From assembly GCF_000024005.1 (NCBI RefSeq), contig NC_013132.1, positions 2,040,001-2,104,000 on the forward strand: 64,000 bases of DNA, given 5' to 3'. Made by a program: the position numbers and the translations under genes. The stretch is from Chitinophaga pinensis DSM 2588. GTDB lineage: Bacteria > Bacteroidota > Bacteroidia > Chitinophagales > Chitinophagaceae. The stretch's first letter is position 1. The number at the start of each line of letters is the position of its first letter. The notes below the pieces were generated by a model that saw only the letters and a list, made by a program, of their open reading frames with translations, was not told where the DNA came from and made no database searches. Below, in pieces: positions 18,001 to 27,521 of the stretch.

Positions 18001-19353
18001 GAAAAAGTTCAGGTGGTAATTGGCCGTACCGGTGAGTTACGTATCGTGGACGTGAAAAATGACAGATTACTGATCACTAACAACATTCCTTACGGTTCTA
18101 CACTGCTGGTGAAAGACGGACAGAAAGTTGCAAAAGGTGACATGATCTGTACATGGGATCCATACAATGCCGTTATCGTATCTGAAATCGCTGGTAACAT
18201 CCGTTTCGATAGCATCATCGAAGGTATCACCTTCCGTGAAGAGGCTGACGAACAGACTGGTCACCGTGAGAAAGTGGTTATCGAAACCAAAGACAAGAAC
18301 AAGATCCCGTCTATCTATGTAGATGGTAATAAAGAGGTGAAATCCTACAACTTACCAGTAGGTTCCCACATCGTTATCGAAGAAGGTGAAGCAGTAAGAG
18401 CTGGTCAGGTAATCGTGAAGATCCCACGTATCCTCGGTAAACTGAGAGATATCACGGGTGGTCTGCCACGTGTAACTGAACTGTTTGAAGCACGTAACCC
18501 AAGCAACCCTGCTATCGTATCTGAGATTGATGGTGTGGTAGCATTCGGTAACATCAAACGTGGTAACCGTGAGATTATCATCGAAAGCCGTGAAGGTCAC
18601 ATCAAGAAATACCTGGTGCCATTGACGCGTCACATCCTGGTACAGGACGGTGACTTCGTGAAAGCAGGTACTGCACTGTCTGACGGTTCTATCACTCCAG
18701 CTGACATCCTGTCCATCAAAGGACCGTTTGCAGTACAGGAATACCTGGTAAATGAGATCCAGGAGGTATACCGTTTACAGGGTGTGAAGATCAACGACAA
18801 GCACATCGAGGTAATCGTACGTCAGATGATGCGTAAAGTGAACATCGAGGATCCGGGCGATACCCGCTTCCTGGAAGGTGACACTACCGATAAATTCGAA
18901 TTCTTTGAAGAAAACGATAACATCTTCGATAAGAAGGTAGTTACCGAAGCAGGTGACTCTGGTGTGCTGAAAGCTGGTCAGATCGTTACCCTGCGTCAGG
19001 TAAGGGAAGAAAACTCCCTGCTGCGCCGTGCAGATAAAAAACTGGTGGAATTCCGCGATGCAAAACCGGCTACCTCCAGCCCGCTGTTACAGGGTATCAC
19101 GAAAGCGTCCCTGGGTACTCACAGCTGGATCTCTGCCGCATCCTTCCAGGAAACAACCAAAGTACTGTCTTCTGCTGCCATCAACGGTAAGATCGATGAC
19201 ATGCTTGGCCTGAAAGAGAATGTGATCACCGGTCACCTGATCCCTGCAGGTACTGGTCTGCGTGAGTTCGAAAACATGATCGTAGGTTCCAAAGAAGAAT
19301 ACGACATCCTGGCCTCTTCTAAAGAAGTGTTCCAGTTTGACGAAGAAGAATAG
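15058..19353 (+). CDS. rpoC: DNA-directed RNA polymerase subunit beta'
   Basis: A 1431-residue beta' subunit. The N-terminal zinc ribbon has C66, C68, C81 and C84. The catalytic Mg motif [10 protein letters not shown] spans residues 472-481, with D474, D476 and D478. The second zinc site has C822, C896, C903 and C906. The bridge helix and trigger-loop regions ([16 protein letters not shown]) are intact. It is the last gene of the operon and is closed by a strong terminator. Confidence 0.98.
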   Translation: MAIKKENRPKSNFSSITISLASPDSILERSYGEVLKPETINYRTYKPERDGLFCERIFGPVKDYECYCGKYKRIRYKGIVCDRCGVEVTEKKVRRERMGHIRLVVPVVHIWYFKSLPNKIGYLLGMSSKKLETIVYYERYVIIQAGAKQEKGLNYGDLLTEEEYLDILDTLPKDNQLLPDEDPNKFIAKMGAEAVEMMLARIDLDSLSYQLRNQAATETSQQRKAEALKRLSVVEAFREANGRVENRPEWMVMQYIPVVPPELRPLVPLDGGRFASSDLNDLYRRVIIRNNRLKRLIEIKAPEVILRNEKRMLQEAVDSLFDNSRKSNAVKAEGGRALKSLSDVLKGKQGRFRQNLLGKRVDYSGRSVIVVGPELKLHECGLPKDMAAELFKPFIIRKLIERGIVKTVKSAKKLVDRKEAVVWDILENVLKGHPVMLNRAPTLHRLSIQAFQPKLVEGKAIQLHPLVCSAFNADFDGDQMAVHVPLSNAAILEAQLLMLSSHNILNPQNGTPITLPSQDMVLGLYYITKGKKSTPTEKVEGEGKAFYSAEEVIIAYNEQRVNLHANIRVKANVRDEKGELVNKLIETTVGRVIFNQHVPKEAGYVNALLTKKSLREIIGDIIKYTDIPKTAKFLDDIKQLGFRTAFRGGLSFNINDLIIPEVKQHMIDGAASEVDEVWDNYNMGLITNNERYNQIIDIWSRVDTKVTETLIRELANDKQGFNSVYMMLDSGARGSKQQIKQLAGLRGLMAKPRKSGSTGSEIIENPILSNFKDGLNVLEYFISTHGARKGLADTALKTADAGYLTRRLVDVAQDVVINEEDCGTLRGIATSALKDNEEVVEPLYDRILGRTSLHDVFDPHTEEIIVEAGAQITEDIAHRIEDSAIDTVEIRSVLTCESRRGVCVKCYGKNLATGYITQRGDAVGIIAAQSIGEPGTQLTLRTFHVGGVAGSTSVETGLQAKFDGTIQFDGLRTTTYENNEGEKVQVVIGRTGELRIVDVKNDRLLITNNIPYGSTLLVKDGQKVAKGDMICTWDPYNAVIVSEIAGNIRFDSIIEGITFREEADEQTGHREKVVIETKDKNKIPSIYVDGNKEVKSYNLPVGSHIVIEEGEAVRAGQVIVKIPRILGKLRDITGGLPRVTELFEARNPSNPAIVSEIDGVVAFGNIKRGNREIIIESREGHIKKYLVPLTRHILVQDGDFVKAGTALSDGSITPADILSIKGPFAVQEYLVNEIQEVYRLQGVKINDKHIEVIVRQMMRKVNIEDPGDTRFLEGDTTDKFEFFEENDNIFDKKVVTEAGDSGVLKAGQIVTLRQVREENSLLRRADKKLVEFRDAKPATSSPLLQGITKASLGTHSWISAASFQETTKVLSSAAINGKIDDMLGLKENVITGHLIPAGTGLREFENMIVGSKEEYDILASSKEVFQFDEEE

Positions 19354-19372
19354 AACACATACACACATGTAT

Positions 19373-19411
19373 AAAAAAAATGTCCCGGCACTACGTCGGG
19401 ACATTTTTTTT
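19373..19411 (+). terminator. Terminator of the rplK-rpoC operon
   Basis: TGTCCCG (19381-19387) pairs with CGGGACA (19397-19403), flanked by eight A upstream and at least seven T downstream. Confidence 0.93.
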
Positions 19412-19442
19412 ACGTGTAACTTTCGGCAATTAAAATCACCGG

Positions 19443-20165
19443 ATGATTATTATGAAGCACTGGCGTTATTGTTTATTGTTAATACTCGTCACCGCAGGTA
19501 TTTTCGCCTGCAATAAGAATGGTGACGAATCTATACCTGTTACCAGTTCCAATATCAACGTATTTCAGGCAGTACCAGGAAAACTGTTTGATGTGCTGAT
19601 CGATACTACGACCATGACCACGGACCTTGCCTATGGTGAAAGTTCTGGTTATCATGCATTTGAGGCCAGACGCTATAACCTGTTGGTACGTGTGGCTGGT
19701 AGACCTGACTCACCCTTTGTAGGTGGGCAGATCAGTCTCCGCAACGGGCATTATTATTCCGTATTCCTGTCACTCGATAATGGCAATAACCCACAGGCAC
19801 TCCTGGTGGAAGACGCTTTAGGCGGCACCCGTGCCGGCTTTGGCAGAATGCGTTATATCAATCTGAGTGATTCCTATATCAATCGGGCCAGCAGACTGAC
19901 AATTGATATCAAAACTTTTACGACTTCAGATACCAGGCAGGATACCGCCCGCTATTTCCGCCGTCTCAGTTATCTGGCGGCCACTGATTTCGTGGATGTG
20001 CCTATCGGACCACATTTTCTGGTCGTGACTTACCCGGATTCTACGCTGTCGCTCAATGGCAATGGACAAGCCTTCCAGGTGGACGACCAGAAACAATATA
20101 CCATTATCGGCTACGGGAATGCGTTGAAGGCAGATTCGTTTAAAATCGCCACATTTATACATTAG
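19443..20165 (+). CDS. DUF4397 domain lipoprotein
   Basis: A 240-residue lipoprotein with signal peptide and lipobox ending at C23 (LVTAGIFAC, then NKNG). The start could also be the ATG at 19452. The mature part has the DUF4397 pattern (INVFQAVPGKLFDVLIDTTTM, then YNLLVRVAGRP), an immunoglobulin-like beta domain found in many Bacteroidota surface lipoproteins of unknown function. It follows the rpoC terminator by about 30 nt, so it must have its own promoter, but no consensus one was recognised. Confidence 0.7.
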   Translation: MIIMKHWRYCLLLILVTAGIFACNKNGDESIPVTSSNINVFQAVPGKLFDVLIDTTTMTTDLAYGESSGYHAFEARRYNLLVRVAGRPDSPFVGGQISLRNGHYYSVFLSLDNGNNPQALLVEDALGGTRAGFGRMRYINLSDSYINRASRLTIDIKTFTTSDTRQDTARYFRRLSYLAATDFVDVPIGPHFLVVTYPDSTLSLNGNGQAFQVDDQKQYTIIGYGNALKADSFKIATFIH

Positions 20166-20310
20166 TTCGCCTGATAATCATGGCTGTAGTAAAATTCATA
20201 TGTGAAAGTGTTGTTAAGATAGATAGGGACTAAGTATAATCATCTAAAAACCTTATTTTAGCCGTTCAAATTTTAAAACGTATTCAAGGATTCAAAATCC
20301 ACTCAACAAC

Positions 20311-20934
20311 ATGCGCACTACTAAACAATTTGTGAAAAGCGGATTATTAGCGGTATTAACAGCCGGAACATTTATTGCTTGTCAGCAGACTAAAAAAGAG
20401 GGTAACAGTAGCCCGGCGGCTGCTGCAAAAGATGGCGGTGCTGCTTCTAATAGCGCCTTTATCATTGCTTATGTGGATATCGATACCGTTGAAGCTCACT
20501 ACGACTATTTTAAAGTAAAGAAAGCAGAACTTGAGAAGAAGCAACAGGCGATCGACAATGAATTAAATGCTAACGTACGCGCATTACAGAACGAGGCGGC
20601 TGATTTCCAACGTCGTGTAAATGCTAACTCCGTAACACAGGCGGAAGGCGAATCAACACAGCGTGCTTTGTACAACAAACAGCAGCAACTGGAAAGTAAA
20701 GCACAGAACATGCGTTCTGAGTATGCTGAACAGGAGAATAAGTTCAATGAAGAGCTGCAGAAGAGACTGAATGACTTCCTAGCTAAATATAACGCTGATA
20801 AACGTTATGCCTATATCCTGTCATACCGTACAGGCGCCAGCAACGTTTTATACAAGGATGATAAGTATGACATTACTACTGAAGTAATTAAGGGCTTAAA
20901 TGACGCCAACAAAGAAGCAACTGAGAAAAAATAA
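20311..20934 (+). CDS. OmpH/Skp-family periplasmic chaperone-like lipoprotein
   Basis: A 207-residue protein with lipobox at C24 (LTAGTFIAC). An FIIAYVDIDTVEAHYDYFKV strand is followed by a long coiled-coil (about residues 70-165, rich in Lys, Glu and Gln), then AYILSYRTGASNVLYKDDKYDIT. This is the OmpH/Skp layout in which helical tentacles hold unfolded outer-membrane proteins. The lipid anchor is a Bacteroidota variation; the classic soluble Skp has none. It is monocistronic, ending in its own terminator. Confidence 0.85.
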   Translation: MRTTKQFVKSGLLAVLTAGTFIACQQTKKEGNSSPAAAAKDGGAASNSAFIIAYVDIDTVEAHYDYFKVKKAELEKKQQAIDNELNANVRALQNEAADFQRRVNANSVTQAEGESTQRALYNKQQQLESKAQNMRSEYAEQENKFNEELQKRLNDFLAKYNADKRYAYILSYRTGASNVLYKDDKYDITTEVIKGLNDANKEATEKK

Positions 20935-20975
20935 TAGTTGCTATAGCAAAAACATTAAAAAATAATATATCTTGG

Positions 20976-21008
20976 AATCCCGTCTCATAAACTGAGGCGG
21001 GATTTTTT
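20976..21008 (+). terminator. Terminator after the OmpH-like gene
   Basis: ATCCCG and CTCA (20977-20987) pair with TGAG and CGGGAT (20993-21003), followed by five T. The permease start codon is only 15 nt further on. Confidence 0.88.
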
Positions 21009-21022
21009 GTAATCCTCGATGT

Positions 21023-22444
21023 ATGGACAACCAAAACACAGCTTTTCGTCCCAGCCTTAGTCTGCTGGACGCAACCATGATCGTTGCCGGTTCTATGATT
21101 GGCTCTGGCGTATTCCTCGTATCTGCGGAAATCACGCGTAATGTTGGCTCCGCCGGCTGGCTGACCCTGATGTGGGTGCTGGGTGGTCTAGTTACCATTA
21201 TTGCAGCCGTAAGCTACGGAGAGCTGTCTGGTATGTACCCTAAAGCAGGAGGGCAGTACGTCTACCTGCGCGAGGCTTATAATCCTTTAGTCGCATTTCT
21301 TTTTGGCTGGACACAGTTCAGTGTGATTCAGACGGGTACAATCGCTGCTGTAGCGGTTGCCTTTGCAAAGTTTTCCTCTTATATTATTCCCGCATTCAGC
21401 GAGGAGAATTATCTGCTGGACCTTGGTTTTCTGAAGATTTCCGCGGCACAGGTCGTGGCGATCATATCTATTATATTACTAACGTGGATCAATACACGTG
21501 GTATCAAAAATGGCAAGATTATTCAGACGGTGTTTACACTGGCGAAACTCTTATCGCTCTTCGGACTGATCATTTTCGGGTTTCTGCTGGGAGCTAAACA
21601 GGAGATCTGGAACGCTAACTGGACTAACGCCTGGCAGGCTGTAAGCCTTACGCAGGACGGCGGACAGGTAACTACTACCTTACTCTCCGGACTGGCTTTA
21701 TGTGGTGCAGTAGCTATCTCAATGAAAGGCTCATTGTTCAGCAGCGACGCCTGGAATAATATCACATTCATCGCAGCAGAAATTAAAAATCCACAGAAGA
21801 ATATCGGCAGAGCATTGTTCCTTGGCACATTGCTGGTGACCATCGTATATGTCAGCGCTAATCTGATGTACCTGGCGGTAGTACCTATGCATGACATCGC
21901 TTTTGCTGCAAAAGATCGTGTAGCTGTCGTTGCTGCAAAACAGATCTTTGGTGACAGCGGTGCATATGTGATCGCTGTGATGATCATGGTATCTACTTTC
22001 GGTTGTAACAATGGACTGATACTGGCAGGCGCGCGCATTTATTACACAATGGCGCAGGATGGACTGTTCTTTAAAAAATCAGGCGCATTAAATGAATACA
22101 ACGTGCCGGCAAATGGTCTGTGGATACAATGTTTATGGGCTTCATTGCTTTGCCTGACCGGTAAATACAATGATTTGCTGGCAATGGTAATATTTGGCGT
22201 ACTTATATTTTATGTTATCACAATTGCTGGTATATTTGTGTTACGTAGTAAGCGTCCGGATATTCCGCGTCCTTATAAGGCATTTGGTTATCCTGTATTA
22301 CCTATGATCTATATTGTAGTAGCTTCTGCACTGGCATTATTACTGCTGATGTTTGAAAGTAGCTACGCTTTGTTAGGTTTGCTGATCATTGTTATTGGTT
22401 TCCCGTTGTATTATCTGGCCATGAAGACACAAAAAACCGCCTAG
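21023..22444 (+). CDS. APC-family amino acid permease
   Basis: A 473-residue integral membrane protein with about 12 predicted helices. The first helix contains the APC unwound motif MIVAGSMIGSGVF, and the second to third region has YGELSGMYPKAGGQYVYLREAYNP, characteristic of LAT-like amino-acid/polyamine/organocation transporters. It likely imports or exchanges an amino acid; the substrate cannot be told from sequence. Its ATG lies 15 nt after a terminator T-run, so it is either read through or served by an unrecognised promoter overlapping that hairpin. Confidence 0.85.
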   Translation: MDNQNTAFRPSLSLLDATMIVAGSMIGSGVFLVSAEITRNVGSAGWLTLMWVLGGLVTIIAAVSYGELSGMYPKAGGQYVYLREAYNPLVAFLFGWTQFSVIQTGTIAAVAVAFAKFSSYIIPAFSEENYLLDLGFLKISAAQVVAIISIILLTWINTRGIKNGKIIQTVFTLAKLLSLFGLIIFGFLLGAKQEIWNANWTNAWQAVSLTQDGGQVTTTLLSGLALCGAVAISMKGSLFSSDAWNNITFIAAEIKNPQKNIGRALFLGTLLVTIVYVSANLMYLAVVPMHDIAFAAKDRVAVVAAKQIFGDSGAYVIAVMIMVSTFGCNNGLILAGARIYYTMAQDGLFFKKSGALNEYNVPANGLWIQCLWASLLCLTGKYNDLLAMVIFGVLIFYVITIAGIFVLRSKRPDIPRPYKAFGYPVLPMIYIVVASALALLLLMFESSYALLGLLIIVIGFPLYYLAMKTQKTA

Positions 22445-23026
22445 CAGACAACGGAAAACTAGAATGGACAATAAATAGTCCTTTCTTACACAAAAGTTGT
22501 ATGTAAAATGGTTGAAAATTTATCTTACTGCTGTGGAACTTTCAGTGAATTGATGTAATTTGCAGGAAGACTTCCGAATTAGAGGATTGATTTGTGTGTA
22601 ACCCTTGACGCAACGACACGTATGAATAGAAAACCCTTTGTCAACTGAGAGCGCTGCTTTACCACAGGAAGCAGTGAAAAATGGGGAGGGAACCTATCAT
22701 ATTAACACTACAATTGGAAGCCCGTTTAGCATAGGAGTAGTTAGGAAGAATATAAGTTCAGACATCCAGATAAGGGCATGTAAGAATGATTGTTCGTCAA
22801 CATTGTTTGAAGATAGGTATCGCGTACAGAAAAACGAAGGTTAACATTAGAAGACTATATGCCGACAAACGACATCAAAAAAGACATTCATCATAAATAA
22901 TTATAAGGCGATTATTTCTCATTAGGTGAGGTGAAGAAGATTTGAAGAAATCTTTCAACTCTTTAATGACCATTAAAAGCCTATACGATTTGCATTCTCG
23001 AACATTCACATGACAATCTTAACAAC
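22445..23026. other. Long spacer without a convincing gene
   Basis: This is an AT-rich stretch between the permease and a strong terminator. One weak frame of 68 codons (22638-22844, TTG start) has no recognisable features or ribosome-binding site. No consensus promoter or remnant of an ECF sigma gene was found, although one would be expected upstream of fecR. Confidence 0.5.
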
Positions 23027-23057
23027 AAGCGTATGGTATCTACCATACGCTTTTTTT
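23027..23057 (+). terminator. Strong terminator upstream of fecR, with no obvious gene before it
   Basis: AAGCGTATGGTA (23027-23038) pairs with TACCATACGCTT (23041-23052) almost without a loop, followed by a T-run to 23057. The nearest upstream gene ends 580 nt earlier, so it may end the permease 3' UTR or an unannotated small RNA. Confidence 0.85.
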
Positions 23058-23187
23058 ATGCCCTTAAAGGGCTTAAATCCGGTCAATGTTAAGGAATTAT
23101 GAAGTCCGGTTTTGAGATTGGTACATCCCCTTTTTTCCGGCGTACTCTCTTTGTAAATTGAAATAATCAGGACTACGAATACCGGAA

Positions 23188-24162
23188 ATGAAAATAGATA
23201 AGCAATTACTGGAAAAATACTTCAAAGGTGACTGTACAGCTGCGGAGGCTGAACAGGTCGCGGCTTATCTTGATCAGTCAGAGACGCCGGAAGCAGATGA
23301 ATGGTTTCAGGCAATGTATGCGGAAGTAGAAAATGAAATCCCGCAGGAAAGAGAAGTATCCGTACCGCAGATTACCATAAAAGAAAAGAAAGGCACATTA
23401 ATATATAACAGATGGTATAGTATCGCAGCAGCCGTTGTGATGTTGCTGGGCGTTTGCACCTGGTTGTTCCAGACGAGACAGCGTAACGGTGGAAAAGCGA
23501 CCCTGGCGCTTACATGGGATACCCTTGCCAACAATGATAAAAGTATCAAGCTGATGACAATGACCGATGGGTCCCGCGTATGGCTCGCACCCCATTCGAC
23601 AGTAATTTATCCCAATAACTATAATGATACCAGCAGGGAAGTCTGGCTGAAGGGTGAGGCGTTCTTTGAAGTAGCGCAGGATCCGACAAGGTCCTTCAGT
23701 GTACACACCGGTGACCTGAAAACGATAGCGCTCGGTACTTCCTTTAATATCTCCACCGGCAACTACGCAGATGGCAGTATCCAGGTCAGCCTGGTACAGG
23801 GAAAGGTGGCCGTTACCAGCCAATCTTTCTCCCTGATATTAAAACCCGGAGAAATGGTGCGTTATGATGGAACTCACTTATCCCATCCCGCAGCATTCAG
23901 TATCAGAGAAGTAATGGACTGGAGAAATGGTAAACTCGTATTTGATAAAGCTGCACTGGAAGATGTATTCGCAAAATTAAAAGCCCGCTATGGATGTAAG
24001 ATCGTAGTCAGTAAAAAAGTAGCAGGATCGCACAAGGTATCCGGCGTATTCCGAGCAGGGGCACCGGTACAGAACATATTGGAAGCCATACAATATGTGC
24101 ACGGTTTTCAGGTGATTAAAAAAGATGATAACACGTATGAGATAACTACGGGAAAAAATTAA
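23188..24162 (+). CDS. FecR-family anti-sigma factor (DUF4974)
   Basis: A 324-residue protein. It has a short cytoplasmic sigma-binding domain (residues 1-70), one membrane helix (about 76-94, WYSIAAAVVMLLGVCTWLF), a periplasmic FecR domain (VWLAPHSTVIYP, VWLKGEAFFEVA, IALGTSFNI) and a C-terminal DUF4974 domain (NGKLVFDKAALEDVFAKLKA). In cell-surface signalling it holds an ECF sigma factor until the cognate TonB receptor engages ligand. It starts the operon with the receptor 72 nt downstream. Unusually, no sigma gene precedes it; the only ECF gene nearby is on the other strand at 31272-31790. Confidence 0.93.
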   Translation: MKIDKQLLEKYFKGDCTAAEAEQVAAYLDQSETPEADEWFQAMYAEVENEIPQEREVSVPQITIKEKKGTLIYNRWYSIAAAVVMLLGVCTWLFQTRQRNGGKATLALTWDTLANNDKSIKLMTMTDGSRVWLAPHSTVIYPNNYNDTSREVWLKGEAFFEVAQDPTRSFSVHTGDLKTIALGTSFNISTGNYADGSIQVSLVQGKVAVTSQSFSLILKPGEMVRYDGTHLSHPAAFSIREVMDWRNGKLVFDKAALEDVFAKLKARYGCKIVVSKKVAGSHKVSGVFRAGAPVQNILEAIQYVHGFQVIKKDDNTYEITTGKN

Positions 24163-24234
24163 AAGGTCACAACATAATTTATCGGGGATACCCTAGCCTG
24201 TATTTATTTACTATCAAATAGCAATTTCTAAAGT

Positions 24235-27200
24235 ATGCAAAAATCTACAAACAGATTTTGTAATGGGGGAGTTATGCACAGTTGGAAAGCTTTCCTGTTA
24301 TGTTTTAGTGCAGCGGGTTTCCCTGCTGTACTGGTGGGACAATCTTATCAATCATTAGGGGATAAAGTGTCTGTGAATCTGCAACACACAAATGCAGCAG
24401 CTGTTGTTAAATCGCTTGAACAACAAACATCTTATACGTTCGCTTACGATCCGGATTATCTGGCACATTGTTCACTGGATGCAGTGAAGTTCAATGGACA
24501 GCCATTATCGCAGGTATTAAGTTACCTGGACGCCTATGCGCCTATCGATATCGCATTTGCTAACAATACCGTCGCCCTGAAACAAGGGAAGCAGGAAAAG
24601 TCTGCTGTGAAAGAGAAAGGACGTGTGAAAGGAAAGATCGTTGATAATAAAAATGAAGCATTACCGGGTGTAACTATTCAGGTAGATGGAGGATCAGGAG
24701 TAGTGTCCAATGTTGATGGTTCTTATGAACTGAACCTGACGCCTGGTACTTATACTGTTACATTCAGCTTTGTGTCCTACGATACGCGTAAGGTAACAGA
24801 GGTGATCGTAAAAGAAGGTGATATCACCCCATTGGATATCATTCTTAAAAGTAGTAGTTCCCGCCTGAAAGAGGTGACTGTTACCGGAACTTATAAACGC
24901 GCATCTGTAGAAGGCTTATATGCTATACAGAAAAATAACGCCGCCATCACTGATGGTATCAGTTCTGAGCAGATCAGCCGTACGCCGGATAAGAACATCG
25001 GCGAAGTATTGAAACGTGTAACTGGTCTCTCTACTGTAGATAATAAATATGTTGTTGTTCGCGGATTAAGTGAACGTTATAATCAGGCTGTATTGAATGG
25101 CCAGATTATGCCAAGCACAGAGTTGAACAGAAAGAACTTCAGCTTTGATATCGTGCCCGCCAATATTGTGGAAAATGTGGTGGTAGTGAAAACATTAACA
25201 CCCGATCGTAGTGCAGAATTTGGTGGTGGTCTGGTAGAGGTGAATACACTTGATATGCCTACACAGAATTTTCTGAATATAGGTGTTGGTGGTAGTGTGA
25301 ATAACCTGACTACCGGTGAGAATTTCCGCACACTAAAACTGGAAGGAAAAGAATACTGGGGAAAAGCTGCTGATCATCGCAATCTGCTGGGTCAAACCAA
25401 ATGGAATAATACAACAGACATCATCAATAAATTTGACGCCAGCAATAAGGATTTTAAACAATTCAGCAATAACTGGGGTGTATATGAAATGAAAGCACCA
25501 GTTTCCCAGAACTATCAGTTGTCAGGTGGAAAAGTAATGAAGCTTTCAGGTTCGAAACAACTGGGTATTGTTGCTTCAGCCAGTTACAGAAACACTTTTC
25601 AGACACAGGACATCGTCATGACCAGAGATGGTTTTGATAATGGATTCACCGGAAAACGCTATGGTTTTACAACCAACCTGGGTGGATTACTGGGTGTAGG
25701 TTACAGAAGTGAGCGGACTAAACTGAGTTTACAAAGTTTATACATCCGTACACTGGACCAGCAGTTGCTGATAGGTGTTGGTGATCACGTTGATCCTAGT
25801 GGACACATGTTAGGTTACTATGATCTGACTAATCAGACCTCTCTCTGGCAAACGCAGTTCAAAGGTGAACAGGCATTGGGAAAACATGGTGTCAAATTAA
25901 AATGGCTGGGAAGTTATGTTTCTCTTGACAAATCAAGACCAGACAATCACCAGCTGTTAGCTGAAACAATCACAGATTCAAAGTTGCCTTCCAATGAATT
26001 CAATGTAAGAGCGCCTATCAGTAGTGGTATCAGTGAAGGTGTACTCCGGTGGTGGAGTCGTGCATATGAAAAGGATTATAACTGGGATATATCAGTATCG
26101 GCACCATTTAAATTGGGTACAGGAAACTTCCAGACGGACAATACATTTAAAGCCGGATATGCAGGATGGAGTAAAAACAGATTGTTCTATGTATTGAACA
26201 CCGGTACCAAAGGATTTAAAACAGATGATTTTCCACCATTGTCTGAAGCGTTCTCACCTGAAAGAGCTGGTGAAATTTACATGGGCCGCTTCGGAGATGA
26301 TTTTCATAAAACAGCCGCACTGCATAGTATGTATGCAATGCTGGACAATAAGATCAACGAAAAATGGAGATTGGTGTGGGGGGTAAGAGCAGAGTATTTT
26401 AACCTCAATGGCATCAACGGTGTACTTGATTCTGTGTTCAGAGAGATCAATGCTTCAAGACCTGGCGCACAACTGGACTATAGCTCACTGACAAACCGCG
26501 AACCAAACTGGCATTTGTTCCCTTCAGCGAATCTGACCTATAGCCTGACTCCAGCAATGAATCTGCGCTTGTCCTATGCGAAAAGCATTATTCGTCCTGA
26601 CCTGAGAGAACTGTCCTTCTTCCGCGAATATGACTTTGAGCTGGGTGGCGCATATGAAAGTGCATTGGTAAAATCAACAACCGTACAGCATTTTGATTTT
26701 CGTTACGAATGGTATCCTGGTCCTGGTGAAATCATTTCCGTATCTCTTTTCTACAAGAATTTCAGAGATCCGATGGAAATCTACAAACAGGGAGATATCA
26801 GGTTATACCATCTGAAGAATAATAAAACTGCCAAAAACTATGGACTGGAAATAGAGGTAAGAAAAAACCTGGCATTTACACAGGTACCAGTGATTAAAAA
26901 CATCACGCTATATGGAAACTTTACAGCACTGGATGCACGTGTTACACCGCTGGATATAGATTTCAACAGACTGGATCCAAACAATCCAAATAAGGTACTG
27001 CCTACGGAAGCTGTCAGAAGAGAAGAGAAAAGACCACAGACGGGAGCAAGCAACTACATGGTGAATGCAGGATTCTATTATGATGTAAAACCGGCTTCGT
27101 TCAGTCTCGTATACAATTATGTGAGTAACAGAATGTTCAGACCTGCGCAGTACTACAGTGAGTCATTGTTTGAACGCCCGCTGGAAGCACTGGATGCACA

Positions 27201-27429
27201 GCTGGGAATTAAACTGCTGAAACAGAAAATGCTGTTGCGCCTGAATGTTTCGAATCTGTTAAATAGCTACTCCATCGTATATCGCAACTTTTATAAAGAC
27301 GAAGCCATCAGCAACTATAAAAAAGACCCCGGCATTAAAGACCTGCTTTATCAGAAAGACACAGACCGTATAGATTATCAGGCTAAGCCAGGCAGGACTT
27401 TCAGTGCAACCTTGACATATAATTTTTAA
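24235..27429 (+). CDS. TonB-dependent outer-membrane receptor with STN signalling domain
   Basis: A 1064-residue receptor. After the signal region (a second Met at residue 15, HSWKAFLLCFSAAGFPAVLVG) comes an STN domain (about residues 45-120), the part that talks to FecR. A carboxypeptidase-like beta-sandwich follows (GRVKGKIVDNKNEALPGVTI), then the plug (EQISRTPDKNIGEVLKRVTG, then VVRGLSERYNQAVLNG) and the 22-strand barrel ending in an aromatic residue (SATLTYNF). It is not a SusC type: no SusD partner follows. With FecR upstream it forms a signalling transducer; the ligand is unknown. Confidence 0.92.
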   Translation: MQKSTNRFCNGGVMHSWKAFLLCFSAAGFPAVLVGQSYQSLGDKVSVNLQHTNAAAVVKSLEQQTSYTFAYDPDYLAHCSLDAVKFNGQPLSQVLSYLDAYAPIDIAFANNTVALKQGKQEKSAVKEKGRVKGKIVDNKNEALPGVTIQVDGGSGVVSNVDGSYELNLTPGTYTVTFSFVSYDTRKVTEVIVKEGDITPLDIILKSSSSRLKEVTVTGTYKRASVEGLYAIQKNNAAITDGISSEQISRTPDKNIGEVLKRVTGLSTVDNKYVVVRGLSERYNQAVLNGQIMPSTELNRKNFSFDIVPANIVENVVVVKTLTPDRSAEFGGGLVEVNTLDMPTQNFLNIGVGGSVNNLTTGENFRTLKLEGKEYWGKAADHRNLLGQTKWNNTTDIINKFDASNKDFKQFSNNWGVYEMKAPVSQNYQLSGGKVMKLSGSKQLGIVASASYRNTFQTQDIVMTRDGFDNGFTGKRYGFTTNLGGLLGVGYRSERTKLSLQSLYIRTLDQQLLIGVGDHVDPSGHMLGYYDLTNQTSLWQTQFKGEQALGKHGVKLKWLGSYVSLDKSRPDNHQLLAETITDSKLPSNEFNVRAPISSGISEGVLRWWSRAYEKDYNWDISVSAPFKLGTGNFQTDNTFKAGYAGWSKNRLFYVLNTGTKGFKTDDFPPLSEAFSPERAGEIYMGRFGDDFHKTAALHSMYAMLDNKINEKWRLVWGVRAEYFNLNGINGVLDSVFREINASRPGAQLDYSSLTNREPNWHLFPSANLTYSLTPAMNLRLSYAKSIIRPDLRELSFFREYDFELGGAYESALVKSTTVQHFDFRYEWYPGPGEIISVSLFYKNFRDPMEIYKQGDIRLYHLKNNKTAKNYGLEIEVRKNLAFTQVPVIKNITLYGNFTALDARVTPLDIDFNRLDPNNPNKVLPTEAVRREEKRPQTGASNYMVNAGFYYDVKPASFSLVYNYVSNRMFRPAQYYSESLFERPLEALDAQLGIKLLKQKMLLRLNVSNLLNSYSIVYRNFYKDEAISNYKKDPGIKDLLYQKDTDRIDYQAKPGRTFSATLTYNF

Positions 27430-27521
27430 GTCTTTTGCATACGCGTAAACCCGAGATAAAACCCTGATCAGGTAAAACTCAGACACAAACCAAAAAACAA
27501 ACAAACTCAAAACGAGAACCC

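Noticed and set aside
22638..22844. 68-codon frame with TTG start
   Set aside because: No ribosome-binding site, no recognisable domain, atypical composition. Kept only as part of the spacer description.
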